This document shows positions 1-6,689 of a stretch of 8,531 bases of DNA, piece by piece; position 1 is the first letter of the stretch, and each line of letters opens with the position of its first letter. This DNA is from Clostridia bacterium (lineage in GTDB: Bacteria; Bacillota; Clostridia; Oscillospirales; CAG-272). The notes beneath the pieces were generated by a model. That model searched no databases. It had not been told where the DNA came from and saw only the letters and a program-made list of their open reading frames with translations. The stretch covers positions 1 to 8,531 of the forward strand of contig JAFQOC010000625.1 in assembly GCA_017420845.1 (NCBI GenBank), read 5' to 3'. Both the position numbers and the translations under genes were made by a program.

Positions 1-212
1 ACATTCCCGTGTTCATCGCCTGCGGCGGCGACGAGCTGGTGGCTCTGGACGATATACTGGCCAAGAAGGTTATCCGCAAGCTGGAGACCCAGAATCCCAT
101 TTATCTCCGCGGTGCCGCCGACGGGCTTCTCGCCTATTTGGACGACCTGTTCGGCCCCGAGCACATGACGGCCTGCCGCGAGGCTATCACGAGACTCAAG
201 AGAAACGCGTGA
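1..212 (+). CDS. C-terminal end of an McrB-type AAA+ ATPase (partial, 5' end outside window)
   Basis: The frame is open from the window edge (first complete codon at 3) to TGA at 210-212 and gives 69 residues beginning I-P-V-F-I-A. These residues are identical to the last 69 residues of the AAA+ ATPase at 1921-3267. The DNA differs at one place I can find, T138 against C3193, a silent TTG/CTG leucine change. The piece corresponds to the helical C-terminal region after the nucleotide-binding core, so no Walker motifs are expected here. The nearest start-like codon (GTG at 9) has no ribosome binding site and lies inside a conserved domain, so this is the tail of a longer gene and not a 67-residue protein. 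It is followed after 28 bp by the DUF2357-like gene. It may be a tandem paralogue kept similar by gene conversion, or an assembly duplication. Confidence 0.75.
   Translation, partial: IPVFIACGGDELVALDDILAKKVIRKLETQNPIYLRGAADGLLAYLDDLFGPEHMTACREAITRLKRNA
1..212 (+). repeat. Direct repeat copy 1 (3' end of AAA+ ATPase gene)
   Basis: Aligns without gaps to 3056-3267 with one silent substitution (138/3193). Similarity stops right after the TGA: the following bases are TCCAAAATTTTC here and TTGATTTATAAA in the second copy. The left boundary lies outside the window, so the real length of the repeat is unknown. Confidence 0.95.
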
Positions 213-226
213 TCCAAAATTTTCGG

Positions 227-233
227 AAAGGAG
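227..233 (+). promoter_or_regulatory. Ribosome binding site for the DUF2357-like gene
   Basis: AAAGGAG lies 7 nt before the ATG at 241 and fixes that start. The whole 28-bp gap between the preceding stop and this ATG is little more than this site, so the two genes are probably co-transcribed. Confidence 0.85.
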
Positions 234-240
234 CCTTCCT

Positions 241-1902
241 ATGAATCAGTCAGATGCGTACTATCGGGCATTTCTTGCCTACAAGGCGCTGATCTCGGGG
301 CAACGGGACTGTGAGAGGGACCGCCATAGCCTGGCGGACGCGCCCCGGGAACAGACGATCACGGTGACACGGATATACTGTACCGTAGACGAGGCGTGGA
401 TCCGCGCCATTGAGACCGGACTGGTTCATATCGAAAAGGCTATCAAGGAGGATCGCCAGTTCATCTACTCCAACGGCGAGGTGGTGCCCATTGAAAGGGT
501 CCGGCACGTTTCCAAGGATTCGGTGGAGCATCTGGCCCGACACGCCGAGCTCATTACCCGTGCTCCCGAGGGGGAGGATATTATCCCCGACAAGCTGTAC
601 ACCGTGGAGCGGCTCAGCGATTACGCCGTGTACGAGAACCGTTTTTTATATATGCTCCTCTGCTACCTGCGGGATTTCGTTACCCTTCGCTACCGCAAGC
701 TTTTGGAGCTGACCAATCTCTACAGCGGACAGCTGACCCTGTCGGGGGAGGTGACCCTGTTCGGTCGAACCCTTTCTCTGAACGCCGATCTGAAGGACAC
801 CCGCCCCGATGACCCCTATCTGCGTCTGCACAATCCCGCCAGGGACATGCTGGACCGCATGGACCTGATCCTCAAAACCGTCCAGGCCTTCCTGGCGACT
901 CCCCTTATGGAGAGCGCGGGAAAGGCCGCCATGCTCAAGCCCCCTATCACAAAAACTAATGTCCTGAAGATGGACAACAACTTCAAGGGCGCCGTGGCCC
1001 TCTACGATTACGTCATCGCCTACGAGGGAGACGGCTACACCATCACCCGCGAGATCCACACGGTGGGTGCGGGGGAGGGAAGCCTTTCCGAGGATGTGGC
1101 CGACGTTGAGCTTTTGCTGGCCCATCTGACCTACCGTCACGGCCTGGGGCTGACTCCCGAGCTGAAGGCCGAGATGGAAAAGGACGAAAACGAGACACGC
1201 CTGCGGGGGCTCCGCCATCGCGCGGAGCAGCTGGAAGGCCTGCGCCGCCGTCTGGAACGGGAGGGTGAGGCACCCGAGGCCTACATCCTGGAGCTGGAAA
1301 AGCTGATTCGCGCCCTTCACGGGGAGCTGGACCGTCTGGATCCCCTTCACGCCGAGCTGGATCGCCGCAAGAAAACCGAGCTGGCTCTTACCGGGACGGT
1401 GGAGGATCTGCAAGCCCGTATCGAGGGCTTTGACCGTGAGGTGGCCGCCGTGGAGGAGGCTCACGCTCTGGCCTTGCAGGAGGCTGACCTCCGTCACCGC
1501 CGTGAGCAAGCGATCCTGGTGGGAGAGCAGGCCGCGGAGCGGGAGGCATGGGAGGCGGAGACCCGTGAGATCGAGGCTCGCCGTCGGGAAGCCGTCTCTG
1601 CCATGGAGGCCACTCTGGCCGCCAAGCAGGCTGAGGCAGACCGCTACAGAGCCGCCTACGACGAGCTGGTGGAGGAGACCCGATTGCTCCGCGCCCGCGT
1701 GCTGGGGAAGCGGATGCTGGAGGGGGATATTTCCGCCGAAGAGGTGGATGCCATGACCGACGAGGAAGGCTTCAACGAGCTGGAGCGGGAGCTGGATGCC
1801 TTTGTGAAATTGTATAGCCGGGTCTGGAAAAAAACCAAGCGCAAGATCCGCCGAGACCTGCTCAATCCCAAATCCATCAAGGGGCAAAGCGGCAAAAAGT
1901 AA
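241..1902 (+). CDS. DUF2357-like (McrC-family N-terminal type) protein with long coiled coil
   Basis: 553 residues, no signal peptide or membrane segment, so probably cytoplasmic. Residues about 40-300 look like the DUF2357 domain found N-terminal to DUF524/PD-(D/E)XK nucleases in McrC-like proteins: E-N-R-F at 132-135 after a Y-x-V-Y-E stretch, and a T-N-V-L...F motif near 239-248 after a K-P-P segment. Residues about 305-485 are a charged, Glu/Arg/Leu/Ala-rich heptad-like coiled coil. The end (residues 524-553) is strongly basic (K-K-T-K-R-K-I-R-R). I see no D...(D/E)xK nuclease signature after the DUF2357-like part, which is where the McrC-type nuclease would normally be; the coiled coil occupies its place. 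It is 18 bp upstream of an McrB-type ATPase, which fits an McrB/McrC-like pair. The domain call rests on motif memory and not on a profile search; an unrelated coiled-coil adaptor is the main alternative. Confidence 0.6.
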   Translation: MNQSDAYYRAFLAYKALISGQRDCERDRHSLADAPREQTITVTRIYCTVDEAWIRAIETGLVHIEKAIKEDRQFIYSNGEVVPIERVRHVSKDSVEHLARHAELITRAPEGEDIIPDKLYTVERLSDYAVYENRFLYMLLCYLRDFVTLRYRKLLELTNLYSGQLTLSGEVTLFGRTLSLNADLKDTRPDDPYLRLHNPARDMLDRMDLILKTVQAFLATPLMESAGKAAMLKPPITKTNVLKMDNNFKGAVALYDYVIAYEGDGYTITREIHTVGAGEGSLSEDVADVELLLAHLTYRHGLGLTPELKAEMEKDENETRLRGLRHRAEQLEGLRRRLEREGEAPEAYILELEKLIRALHGELDRLDPLHAELDRRKKTELALTGTVEDLQARIEGFDREVAAVEEAHALALQEADLRHRREQAILVGEQAAEREAWEAETREIEARRREAVSAMEATLAAKQAEADRYRAAYDELVEETRLLRARVLGKRMLEGDISAEEVDAMTDEEGFNELERELDAFVKLYSRVWKKTKRKIRRDLLNPKSIKGQSGKK

Positions 1903-1920
1903 GCCGCAAAACCGTACGAT

Positions 1921-3267
1921 ATGAAATTGAAACTGACCAAAAAAACACGGAAAAGGCTCATGATCCTGACGGTGGCGCTGGAGGCTGTTCTTGTGATCCT
2001 TCTGATCTGGGGCATGGTCGGAGGCGGCCTGCGGGATGCCGTGATGGGAGCCGTAGTCATGGTTCTTCTTCTGCTGATTCCCGTTTTGCTGGTGGCTCTG
2101 CTGCTGGTTACGGTATTCGGCAAGAAAAAGCCCGATACGCCTCCCGATACCGCTGTCCCACCCCCCACCCCCCCCCCCGAGACCGCCGAGGGGCGATTCT
2201 GCATGCTCAACCGCATTGAGGCGAACCGCTTTGGATACGGGCACCGCTCCTATGACGACAGCGTCACCTTGGAGAGATTCTGCGAGGACTTCCGCCATTT
2301 TGCGGCCTACAAGCTGAAGCTTTACTACGAGATCGACGATATCCGCCGCTTCGTGGCAGGCATGGCCGTGTCCAAGATCCTCATTTTGCAGGGTATGTCG
2401 GGTACGGGTAAGACCTCCCTGGCTCACGCCTTCGGGGAGTTCGTGGACAACCGCTCCACGGTTATCCCCGTCCAGCCCATGTGGAAGGAGCGGACTGATC
2501 TTGTGGGCTACTACAATGAGTTTACCAAGCGCTTCAACGAGACCATCCTGCTGGAAAAGATGTACGAGGCTCAGTATTCCGGGGATATGTACGTCACGGT
2601 GCTGGATGAGATGAACATCGCGCGGGTGGAATACTACTTCGCGGAGTTTCTCTCCCTTTTGGAGCTGCCCAACCCCGAGGAGCGGTATCTGACCGTGGTC
2701 TCGGACACCTGGGAAAGCGACCCCGCCCGCCTGAGGGACGGCCGCATCAAGCTGCCCGTGAACATGTGGTTCGTGGGTACCGCCAACAACGACGACTCCA
2801 CCTTCGCCATATCGGATAAGGTCTACGACCGAGCCATGGTGCTGGATCTGGATCGCAAGAGCGAGCGGTTCACCGCTCCCCCCACAAAGCCCCTGCCCCT
2901 GTCGGCGGAGCGCTTCGCCCGCCTGGCGGAGGAGGCTACCAAGACCTACGCCGTCAGCAGCCGCAACCGCAAGAGACTGCAGATGCTGGATCAGTACATG
3001 ATCGAGCATTTCCACATTACCTTCGGAAACCGTATCATGAAGCAGATCCACACCTACATTCCCGTGTTCATCGCCTGCGGCGGCGACGAGCTGGTGGCTC
3101 TGGACGATATACTGGCCAAGAAGGTTATCCGCAAGCTGGAGACCCAGAATCCCATTTATCTCCGCGGTGCCGCCGACGGGCTTCTCGCCTATCTGGACGA
3201 CCTGTTCGGCCCCGAGCACATGACGGCCTGCCGCGAGGCTATCACGAGACTCAAGAGAAACGCGTGA
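1921..3267 (+). CDS. Membrane-anchored McrB-type AAA+ ATPase
   Basis: 448 residues. A basic N-terminus (K/R-rich residues 1-12) precedes two hydrophobic helices at about 13-33 and 41-66. Then comes a proline-rich linker (71-87) and an AAA+ core: Walker A G158-M-S-G-T-G-K-T165, Walker B V-T-V-L-D229-E230 followed by M-N-I-A-R-V-E, sensor-1 region F-V-G-T-A-N289-N-D-D, and I-S-D-K-V-Y-D-R304 as the likely arginine-finger region. The D-E-M-N-x-A-x-V-E-Y-Y-F pattern and the W-K-E-R-x-D-L-V-G-Y-Y segment are typical of the McrB branch and not of MoxR. McrB's N-T-x-D guanine-recognition motif is N-N-D-D here, so ATP or GTP use is open. Both termini of the two-helix hairpin should face the cytoplasm, putting the ATPase inside. 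No good ribosome binding site precedes the ATG at 1921, so translation may be coupled to the upstream gene; ATG 1960 would cut into the first helix. The last 212 bp duplicate positions 1-212. Confidence 0.85.
   Translation: MKLKLTKKTRKRLMILTVALEAVLVILLIWGMVGGGLRDAVMGAVVMVLLLLIPVLLVALLLVTVFGKKKPDTPPDTAVPPPTPPPETAEGRFCMLNRIEANRFGYGHRSYDDSVTLERFCEDFRHFAAYKLKLYYEIDDIRRFVAGMAVSKILILQGMSGTGKTSLAHAFGEFVDNRSTVIPVQPMWKERTDLVGYYNEFTKRFNETILLEKMYEAQYSGDMYVTVLDEMNIARVEYYFAEFLSLLELPNPEERYLTVVSDTWESDPARLRDGRIKLPVNMWFVGTANNDDSTFAISDKVYDRAMVLDLDRKSERFTAPPTKPLPLSAERFARLAEEATKTYAVSSRNRKRLQMLDQYMIEHFHITFGNRIMKQIHTYIPVFIACGGDELVALDDILAKKVIRKLETQNPIYLRGAADGLLAYLDDLFGPEHMTACREAITRLKRNA
2161..2178 (+). repeat. Poly-C tracts (C6, A, C11) in the ATPase linker
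   Basis: Six Cs at 2161-2166, an A, then eleven Cs at 2168-2178. They encode the proline-rich linker between the membrane hairpin and the AAA+ core. An 11-base homopolymer is prone to slippage in replication and to sequencing error. Confidence 0.9.
2188..2205 (+). promoter_or_regulatory. Possible internal translation start of the ATPase
   Basis: GAGGGG at 2188-2193 lies 9 nt before an in-frame ATG at 2203 (Met95), just after the poly-C linker. A start here would give a soluble 354-residue ATPase that keeps the whole AAA+ core and lacks the membrane hairpin. In a GC-rich gene such a match may be chance. Confidence 0.3.
3056..3267 (+). repeat. Direct repeat copy 2 (3' end of AAA+ ATPase gene)
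   Basis: Second copy of the sequence at 1-212. It begins in the middle of the ATPase's C-terminal helical region only because the window edge cuts copy 1, so this left end is not a biological boundary. The right end coincides with the stop codon. Confidence 0.95.
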
Positions 3268-3275
3268 TTGATTTA

Positions 3276-3290
3276 TAAACAATCTGTTTA
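3276..3290 (+). repeat. Short perfect inverted repeat in the ATPase-transglutaminase spacer
   Basis: TAAACA-ATC-TGTTTA is a perfect 6-bp dyad with a 3-base centre, in an AT-rich 61-bp spacer inside an otherwise GC-rich window. A weak promoter-like pair surrounds it: TTGATT at 3268-3273 and GAAAAT at 3291-3296, spaced 17 bp. The dyad could be an operator over such a promoter. It lacks a T-run and is AT-rich, so it is not a convincing terminator. The promoter reading is speculative. Confidence 0.35.
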
Positions 3291-3310
3291 GAAAATGCCG
3301 GTTCGAGGCA

Positions 3311-3320
3311 GGAAAGGAGG
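3311..3320 (+). promoter_or_regulatory. Ribosome binding site for the transglutaminase gene
   Basis: GGAAAGGAGG, a near-perfect anti-16S match, ends 8 nt before the ATG at 3329 and decides that start. It suggests strong translation. Confidence 0.9.
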
Positions 3321-3328
3321 AGAAAACC

Positions 3329-6300
3329 ATGACCTTCTCGGACAAAAATACGCTGATCCGCACCCTCTGCGTGGCCCTTGTGACCACGGTACTGCTGCTG
3401 GCGGTGCTTCTTTTGGTGGCCGTTTGCGGAGATTTCGCAGGGGACGGCACCCCCGAGGAGACCACCCGCCGCCCCTTCCGTCCCTCCTTGGAAGACGTCA
3501 CCCTGGATCCCGAGGATATATCCGTAGATTGGAATCCCGACAGCTCCGGAAACGGTGGAGATACGGGCACCCTCCCTCCCGAGCCCGACGTGACCCTCCC
3601 CGACTGGGAGGGCGGCTTTGAGTGGCCCACCCTGCCCCCCTCCCTTGAGACCGACCCCGACTTCGAGCTTCCCACCCTCCCTGAGGGATGGGATACCCTG
3701 CCCCCCGAGTGGGATACCCTCCCCGCGGAGTGGGGCGATCTGCCTTTGGATCCCGATGACCTGCCCTACGGCCCCGAGGATCTGGCTGATCTTCTGACGG
3801 GTATGAACGGGAATATCGGTATGCCCCCCGGCGCCCTGGCTGCAGGCATAGCCTCCCGGCTCACCGTCATGGAGATCTACGCCGAGAAGACCGATACCCT
3901 CTACCTCATGATGCAGGCCTTTGGCGACTACACGGGGCAGGGCTGGGACGAGGCCAACGCCTATGGACCCGCGATCAATGGGGCCGGCTACTCGGCTCTA
4001 TACATGCCCCACTATCTCATGAATGAGATCACGCCCTTTACGGGCTACCCCCTGTCCATTACACCGAAAATGGATGTGCGGGTGATCCCCTATTACGTTG
4101 TGGCAGAGGCAGACCTCTCCCGTCTGCAACCCAGCGACGTGCAGGCCATGGGAACCACCGACCGTCCCTATACCCTCCACTACCGTCCCTATGGTACCCA
4201 CGCATATGCTTCTTTGGTCGAATATTCCCTGGCCGAGTATGAGGCTGCCTACGCCGATTTCGTCAGGCGGAACTATCTGTATGTGGACGACACCACCATG
4301 GCCTACATGAAGCTCATCATCGAGGAGCAGGGCTTTGACCCCGGCGACCCCGATATCGTGCAAAAGGTGGCTACCTACATTCAAAACGCCGCCACCTATA
4401 ACCTCGCCTATAACCAGAATCTGGATAAAGAGCCCAACGTGGCCCTGGCCTTCCTGGGCGCCTACAAGGAGGGCGTCTGCCGCCACTACGCCACCGCCGC
4501 CACCCTCCTCTACCGCGCTCTCGGCATCCCCGCCCGCTACACCGTGGGCTTTATGGCTGACGTAGAGGCAGGGGAGACTACCGCCGTCAAGGGCATGGAC
4601 GCCCACGCCTGGGTGGAGGTCTACGAGGAAGGCTTTGGCTGGCGCTACGTGGAGGTCACGGGGTCTGCTCCCGGCGGAGCTCCCGGACCCGGCACCGAGA
4701 CCGGCACGGGCACGGGAGGCGGGACCCTGCCTCCCGTGGAACCCGATACCACCTTCGATGAGACCGGGGTGGACACCCCTGCCCCCACCGATCCCGTGGA
4801 CGATCCCGCTACCTGGGGAGATCTGATGGCGGGGGTCAAGGGAGGGTTGGCCTCCTCCTCCTCCATCCCGCCGAGTATGTACGAAAACACCGTGTTTTGG
4901 GTGACCTCTGACGTGGAGGATCGCCTTCTTCTCAAGCTCAAAAGCTTCGGAGACTATACGGGGACGGGCTTTGCTCCCGGTATTCCCTGCGGGCAGCTGC
5001 TCTATGAAACCTATTCGGTCGCCTATCTGCCCGGCCTGTACTACTCGGTTCAGCAAAAATATCCCACCCATAGCGTACGACTGGATTCTCCCATGGGGAC
5101 CTACGCCGTGCCCTACTTTGTCACCCCCACCTCGCCGCCTCCGGTTACGGTGTCGGATCTCCGTGTTACGGGGGACGGTCGGTACCCTTATTCCGTGGAT
5201 TACTACAGCGTGCCCCCTTCCTATCAGTCCGTCATTCCCCCCATCGTGAATGAGTCGGATTTCCGGAGCGAGGCCTACGAGCACTATCTCTTTGTGGATG
5301 CCGAGACCGCCGCCTACCTGTCGACCCTCATTGCGCAGCAGGGCTGGCAGGGGGGGGACCCCGGTGTCATTGAGGCGGTAGCCGTCTACCTGCGGGTTCT
5401 GTATCCTACCCTGCCCGCCAATCGGTACGATACGGCTCTGGATGAAGCCTCCAACACGGTGGTGACTTTCCTGGAGAATCCCACCGCCGTTACCCCCCGC
5501 CATCTGGCCGCTGCCGCTACCCTGATTTACCGTATGCTGGGGATCCCCGCTCGCTATACCGTGGGTTACCTGGCAAACACCGAGACCGGGAGCACCGTGA
5601 ACGTGACGGGCGAGGATGCCTACGCCTGGGTAGAGGTGTACGTGAACAACTTGGGTTGGGCTCCCGTGGACGTGGCCAACCGCACTCCTCAGAACATCAG
5701 CGCCGTCACCCTCAAGCCTGAGAATATGGCGGTGAGGTATACGGGCGAATCGGTATCTCATTCGGGGGTTCTGGAGGGCTTTGAGGAGTTTGAGGCTCTG
5801 GGCTACACCTACAAAGCCACGGTTTCGGGCATCCGCAGCAGCTGCGGTCACACCGTCACCACCATTCAGGGCATTTCTATCTACGACCCACAGGGCACCG
5901 ACGTGACCCACCTCTTTGATATCACCACCCGCGCGGGAGATCTGTTCGTGTATCTGGAGGAGCTTTGGTTCTCCTCGGATAGCCGATCCCAGGTCTACGA
6001 TGGAACCCCTTTGACCACCGAGGGTATCCACATGGTGGCGGGGACTCTGCCTGAGGGTTATTCTCTTACTGTCACCCCCACGGGCAGTCAGACCGCCGTT
6101 GGGCGTGTATACGCCGCCTTTGAGGTCCGCGTCTGGTACGATTCCGGAGACGGAAATCGGGTGGACCGTACCGCCAACTATTTCTTGATACGCAAGGCTT
6201 ACGGCACCCTGTCCGTCACCCACGCCGAGCTCACCCTCAAGGCGGCGGATGCCGAAAAGGTCATGGACGGGGAACCCCTCACGGCCAATGTCCTGGAGAT

Positions 6301-6487
6301 CGTCGAAGGAAGCCTGGCCGACGGGGACAGCATTGTTTACTACTCGGTAGAGGGCTCCCGCACCACCATCGGCCGCTCCCAGAATGTCATCACCGCCGTG
6401 ACCATTCACAACAAGGACGGGGAGGACGTGACCCGATGCTACGCCATCGACACCCTGCCCGGCACCCTGCGGGTGATCGCGCCGTAA
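3329..6487 (+). CDS. Membrane-anchored tandem transglutaminase-like/MBG-repeat surface protein
   Basis: 1052 residues. One N-terminal hydrophobic segment (about 12-33) after K6 and R11 predicts an inside N-terminus and an external body. Residues 36-160 are an acidic Pro/Trp-rich stalk with repeated W-D-T-L-P and E-W units. Transglutaminase-like unit 1 (about 178-445) has L-Y-L-M...F-G-D-Y-T-G-Q-G-W, then G-V-C384-R-H-Y, A-H426-A-W-V-E-V-Y and Y-V-E442-V-T, so Cys and His are present and Glu stands where Asp is usual. A Gly/Thr/Pro linker (445-495) leads to unit 2 (about 520-787), clearly homologous (F-G-D-Y-T-G-T-G-F, G-I-P-A-R-Y-T-V-G-Y). By alignment it has Pro723 for the Cys and Tyr765 for the His, with Asp781 kept. 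Residues about 790-1050 form three MBG-like repeats, with D-V-T and G-T-L-x-V motifs. Unit 1 may be a crosslinking enzyme or a papain-like protease; unit 2 looks like a non-catalytic binding module. There is no C-terminal sortase motif. It shares its repeat type with the next gene. Confidence 0.88.
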   Translation: MTFSDKNTLIRTLCVALVTTVLLLAVLLLVAVCGDFAGDGTPEETTRRPFRPSLEDVTLDPEDISVDWNPDSSGNGGDTGTLPPEPDVTLPDWEGGFEWPTLPPSLETDPDFELPTLPEGWDTLPPEWDTLPAEWGDLPLDPDDLPYGPEDLADLLTGMNGNIGMPPGALAAGIASRLTVMEIYAEKTDTLYLMMQAFGDYTGQGWDEANAYGPAINGAGYSALYMPHYLMNEITPFTGYPLSITPKMDVRVIPYYVVAEADLSRLQPSDVQAMGTTDRPYTLHYRPYGTHAYASLVEYSLAEYEAAYADFVRRNYLYVDDTTMAYMKLIIEEQGFDPGDPDIVQKVATYIQNAATYNLAYNQNLDKEPNVALAFLGAYKEGVCRHYATAATLLYRALGIPARYTVGFMADVEAGETTAVKGMDAHAWVEVYEEGFGWRYVEVTGSAPGGAPGPGTETGTGTGGGTLPPVEPDTTFDETGVDTPAPTDPVDDPATWGDLMAGVKGGLASSSSIPPSMYENTVFWVTSDVEDRLLLKLKSFGDYTGTGFAPGIPCGQLLYETYSVAYLPGLYYSVQQKYPTHSVRLDSPMGTYAVPYFVTPTSPPPVTVSDLRVTGDGRYPYSVDYYSVPPSYQSVIPPIVNESDFRSEAYEHYLFVDAETAAYLSTLIAQQGWQGGDPGVIEAVAVYLRVLYPTLPANRYDTALDEASNTVVTFLENPTAVTPRHLAAAATLIYRMLGIPARYTVGYLANTETGSTVNVTGEDAYAWVEVYVNNLGWAPVDVANRTPQNISAVTLKPENMAVRYTGESVSHSGVLEGFEEFEALGYTYKATVSGIRSSCGHTVTTIQGISIYDPQGTDVTHLFDITTRAGDLFVYLEELWFSSDSRSQVYDGTPLTTEGIHMVAGTLPEGYSLTVTPTGSQTAVGRVYAAFEVRVWYDSGDGNRVDRTANYFLIRKAYGTLSVTHAELTLKAADAEKVMDGEPLTANVLEIVEGSLADGDSIVYYSVEGSRTTIGRSQNVITAVTIHNKDGEDVTRCYAIDTLPGTLRVIAP

Positions 6488-6502
6488 AAAGGCCGTAAAA
6501 AG
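6481..6502 (+). repeat. 11-bp abutting tandem duplication over the stop codon
   Basis: GCCGTAAAAAG occurs twice back to back (6481-6491 and 6492-6502). The first copy contains the TAA stop of the transglutaminase gene at 6485-6487. The duplication does not change the protein. Confidence 0.85.
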
Positions 6503-6605
6503 ATACGGGATACGCGTCGGGCAAGCCTGAGCAGGGCTCGGCCCAAGATACAGGATATTCAGGGAATCCCTTGCGGTTGCTTCCGCTTCCCGCCTTATGT
6601 TTTGC

Positions 6606-6644
<39 letters not shown>

Positions 6645-6680
6645 TTGTATCTTACCCATCACTCCCCCCGCTATTCCAAT

Positions 6681-6685
6681 GGAGG
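6681..6685 (+). promoter_or_regulatory. Ribosome binding site deciding the start of the MBG-repeat gene
   Basis: GGAGG lies 4 nt before the ATG at 6690; the spacing is short but the match is good. It favours 6690 over the in-frame ATG at 6597, whose extra 31 codons are translated 7-bp repeat. Confidence 0.75.
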
Positions 6686-6689
6686 TCCT

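Noticed and set aside
9..212. A free-standing 67-residue protein from GTG at 9
   Set aside because: It is the exact tail of a 448-residue ATPase and has no ribosome binding site; it is a gene cut by the window edge.
1150..1700. SMC-like or Rad50-like ATPase because of the coiled coil
   Set aside because: There are no Walker A or ABC signature motifs at either end of the coiled coil.
1921..3267. MoxR-family assignment for the ATPase
   Set aside because: The neighbourhood with a transglutaminase suggested it, but the D-E-M-N-x-A-x-V-E-Y-Y-F and D-L-V-G-Y-Y motifs and the DUF2357-like partner fit McrB better.
3416..3433. Lipoprotein signal (lipobox) at Cys33 of the transglutaminase protein
   Set aside because: The residues before the Cys are V-A-V; Val at -1 does not fit the usual Gly/Ala/Ser, so a plain N-terminal membrane anchor is more likely.
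646..3675. Very long open frame on the minus strand (about 1000 codons)
   Set aside because: It lies opposite three well-supported genes. It arises from GC-rich codon bias that removes stop codons on the opposite strand; the translation has no recognisable domain.
6527..6541. Rho-independent terminator in the spacer
   Set aside because: The CTGAGC-AGG-GCTCGG hairpin is short, includes a wobble and is not followed by a T-run.
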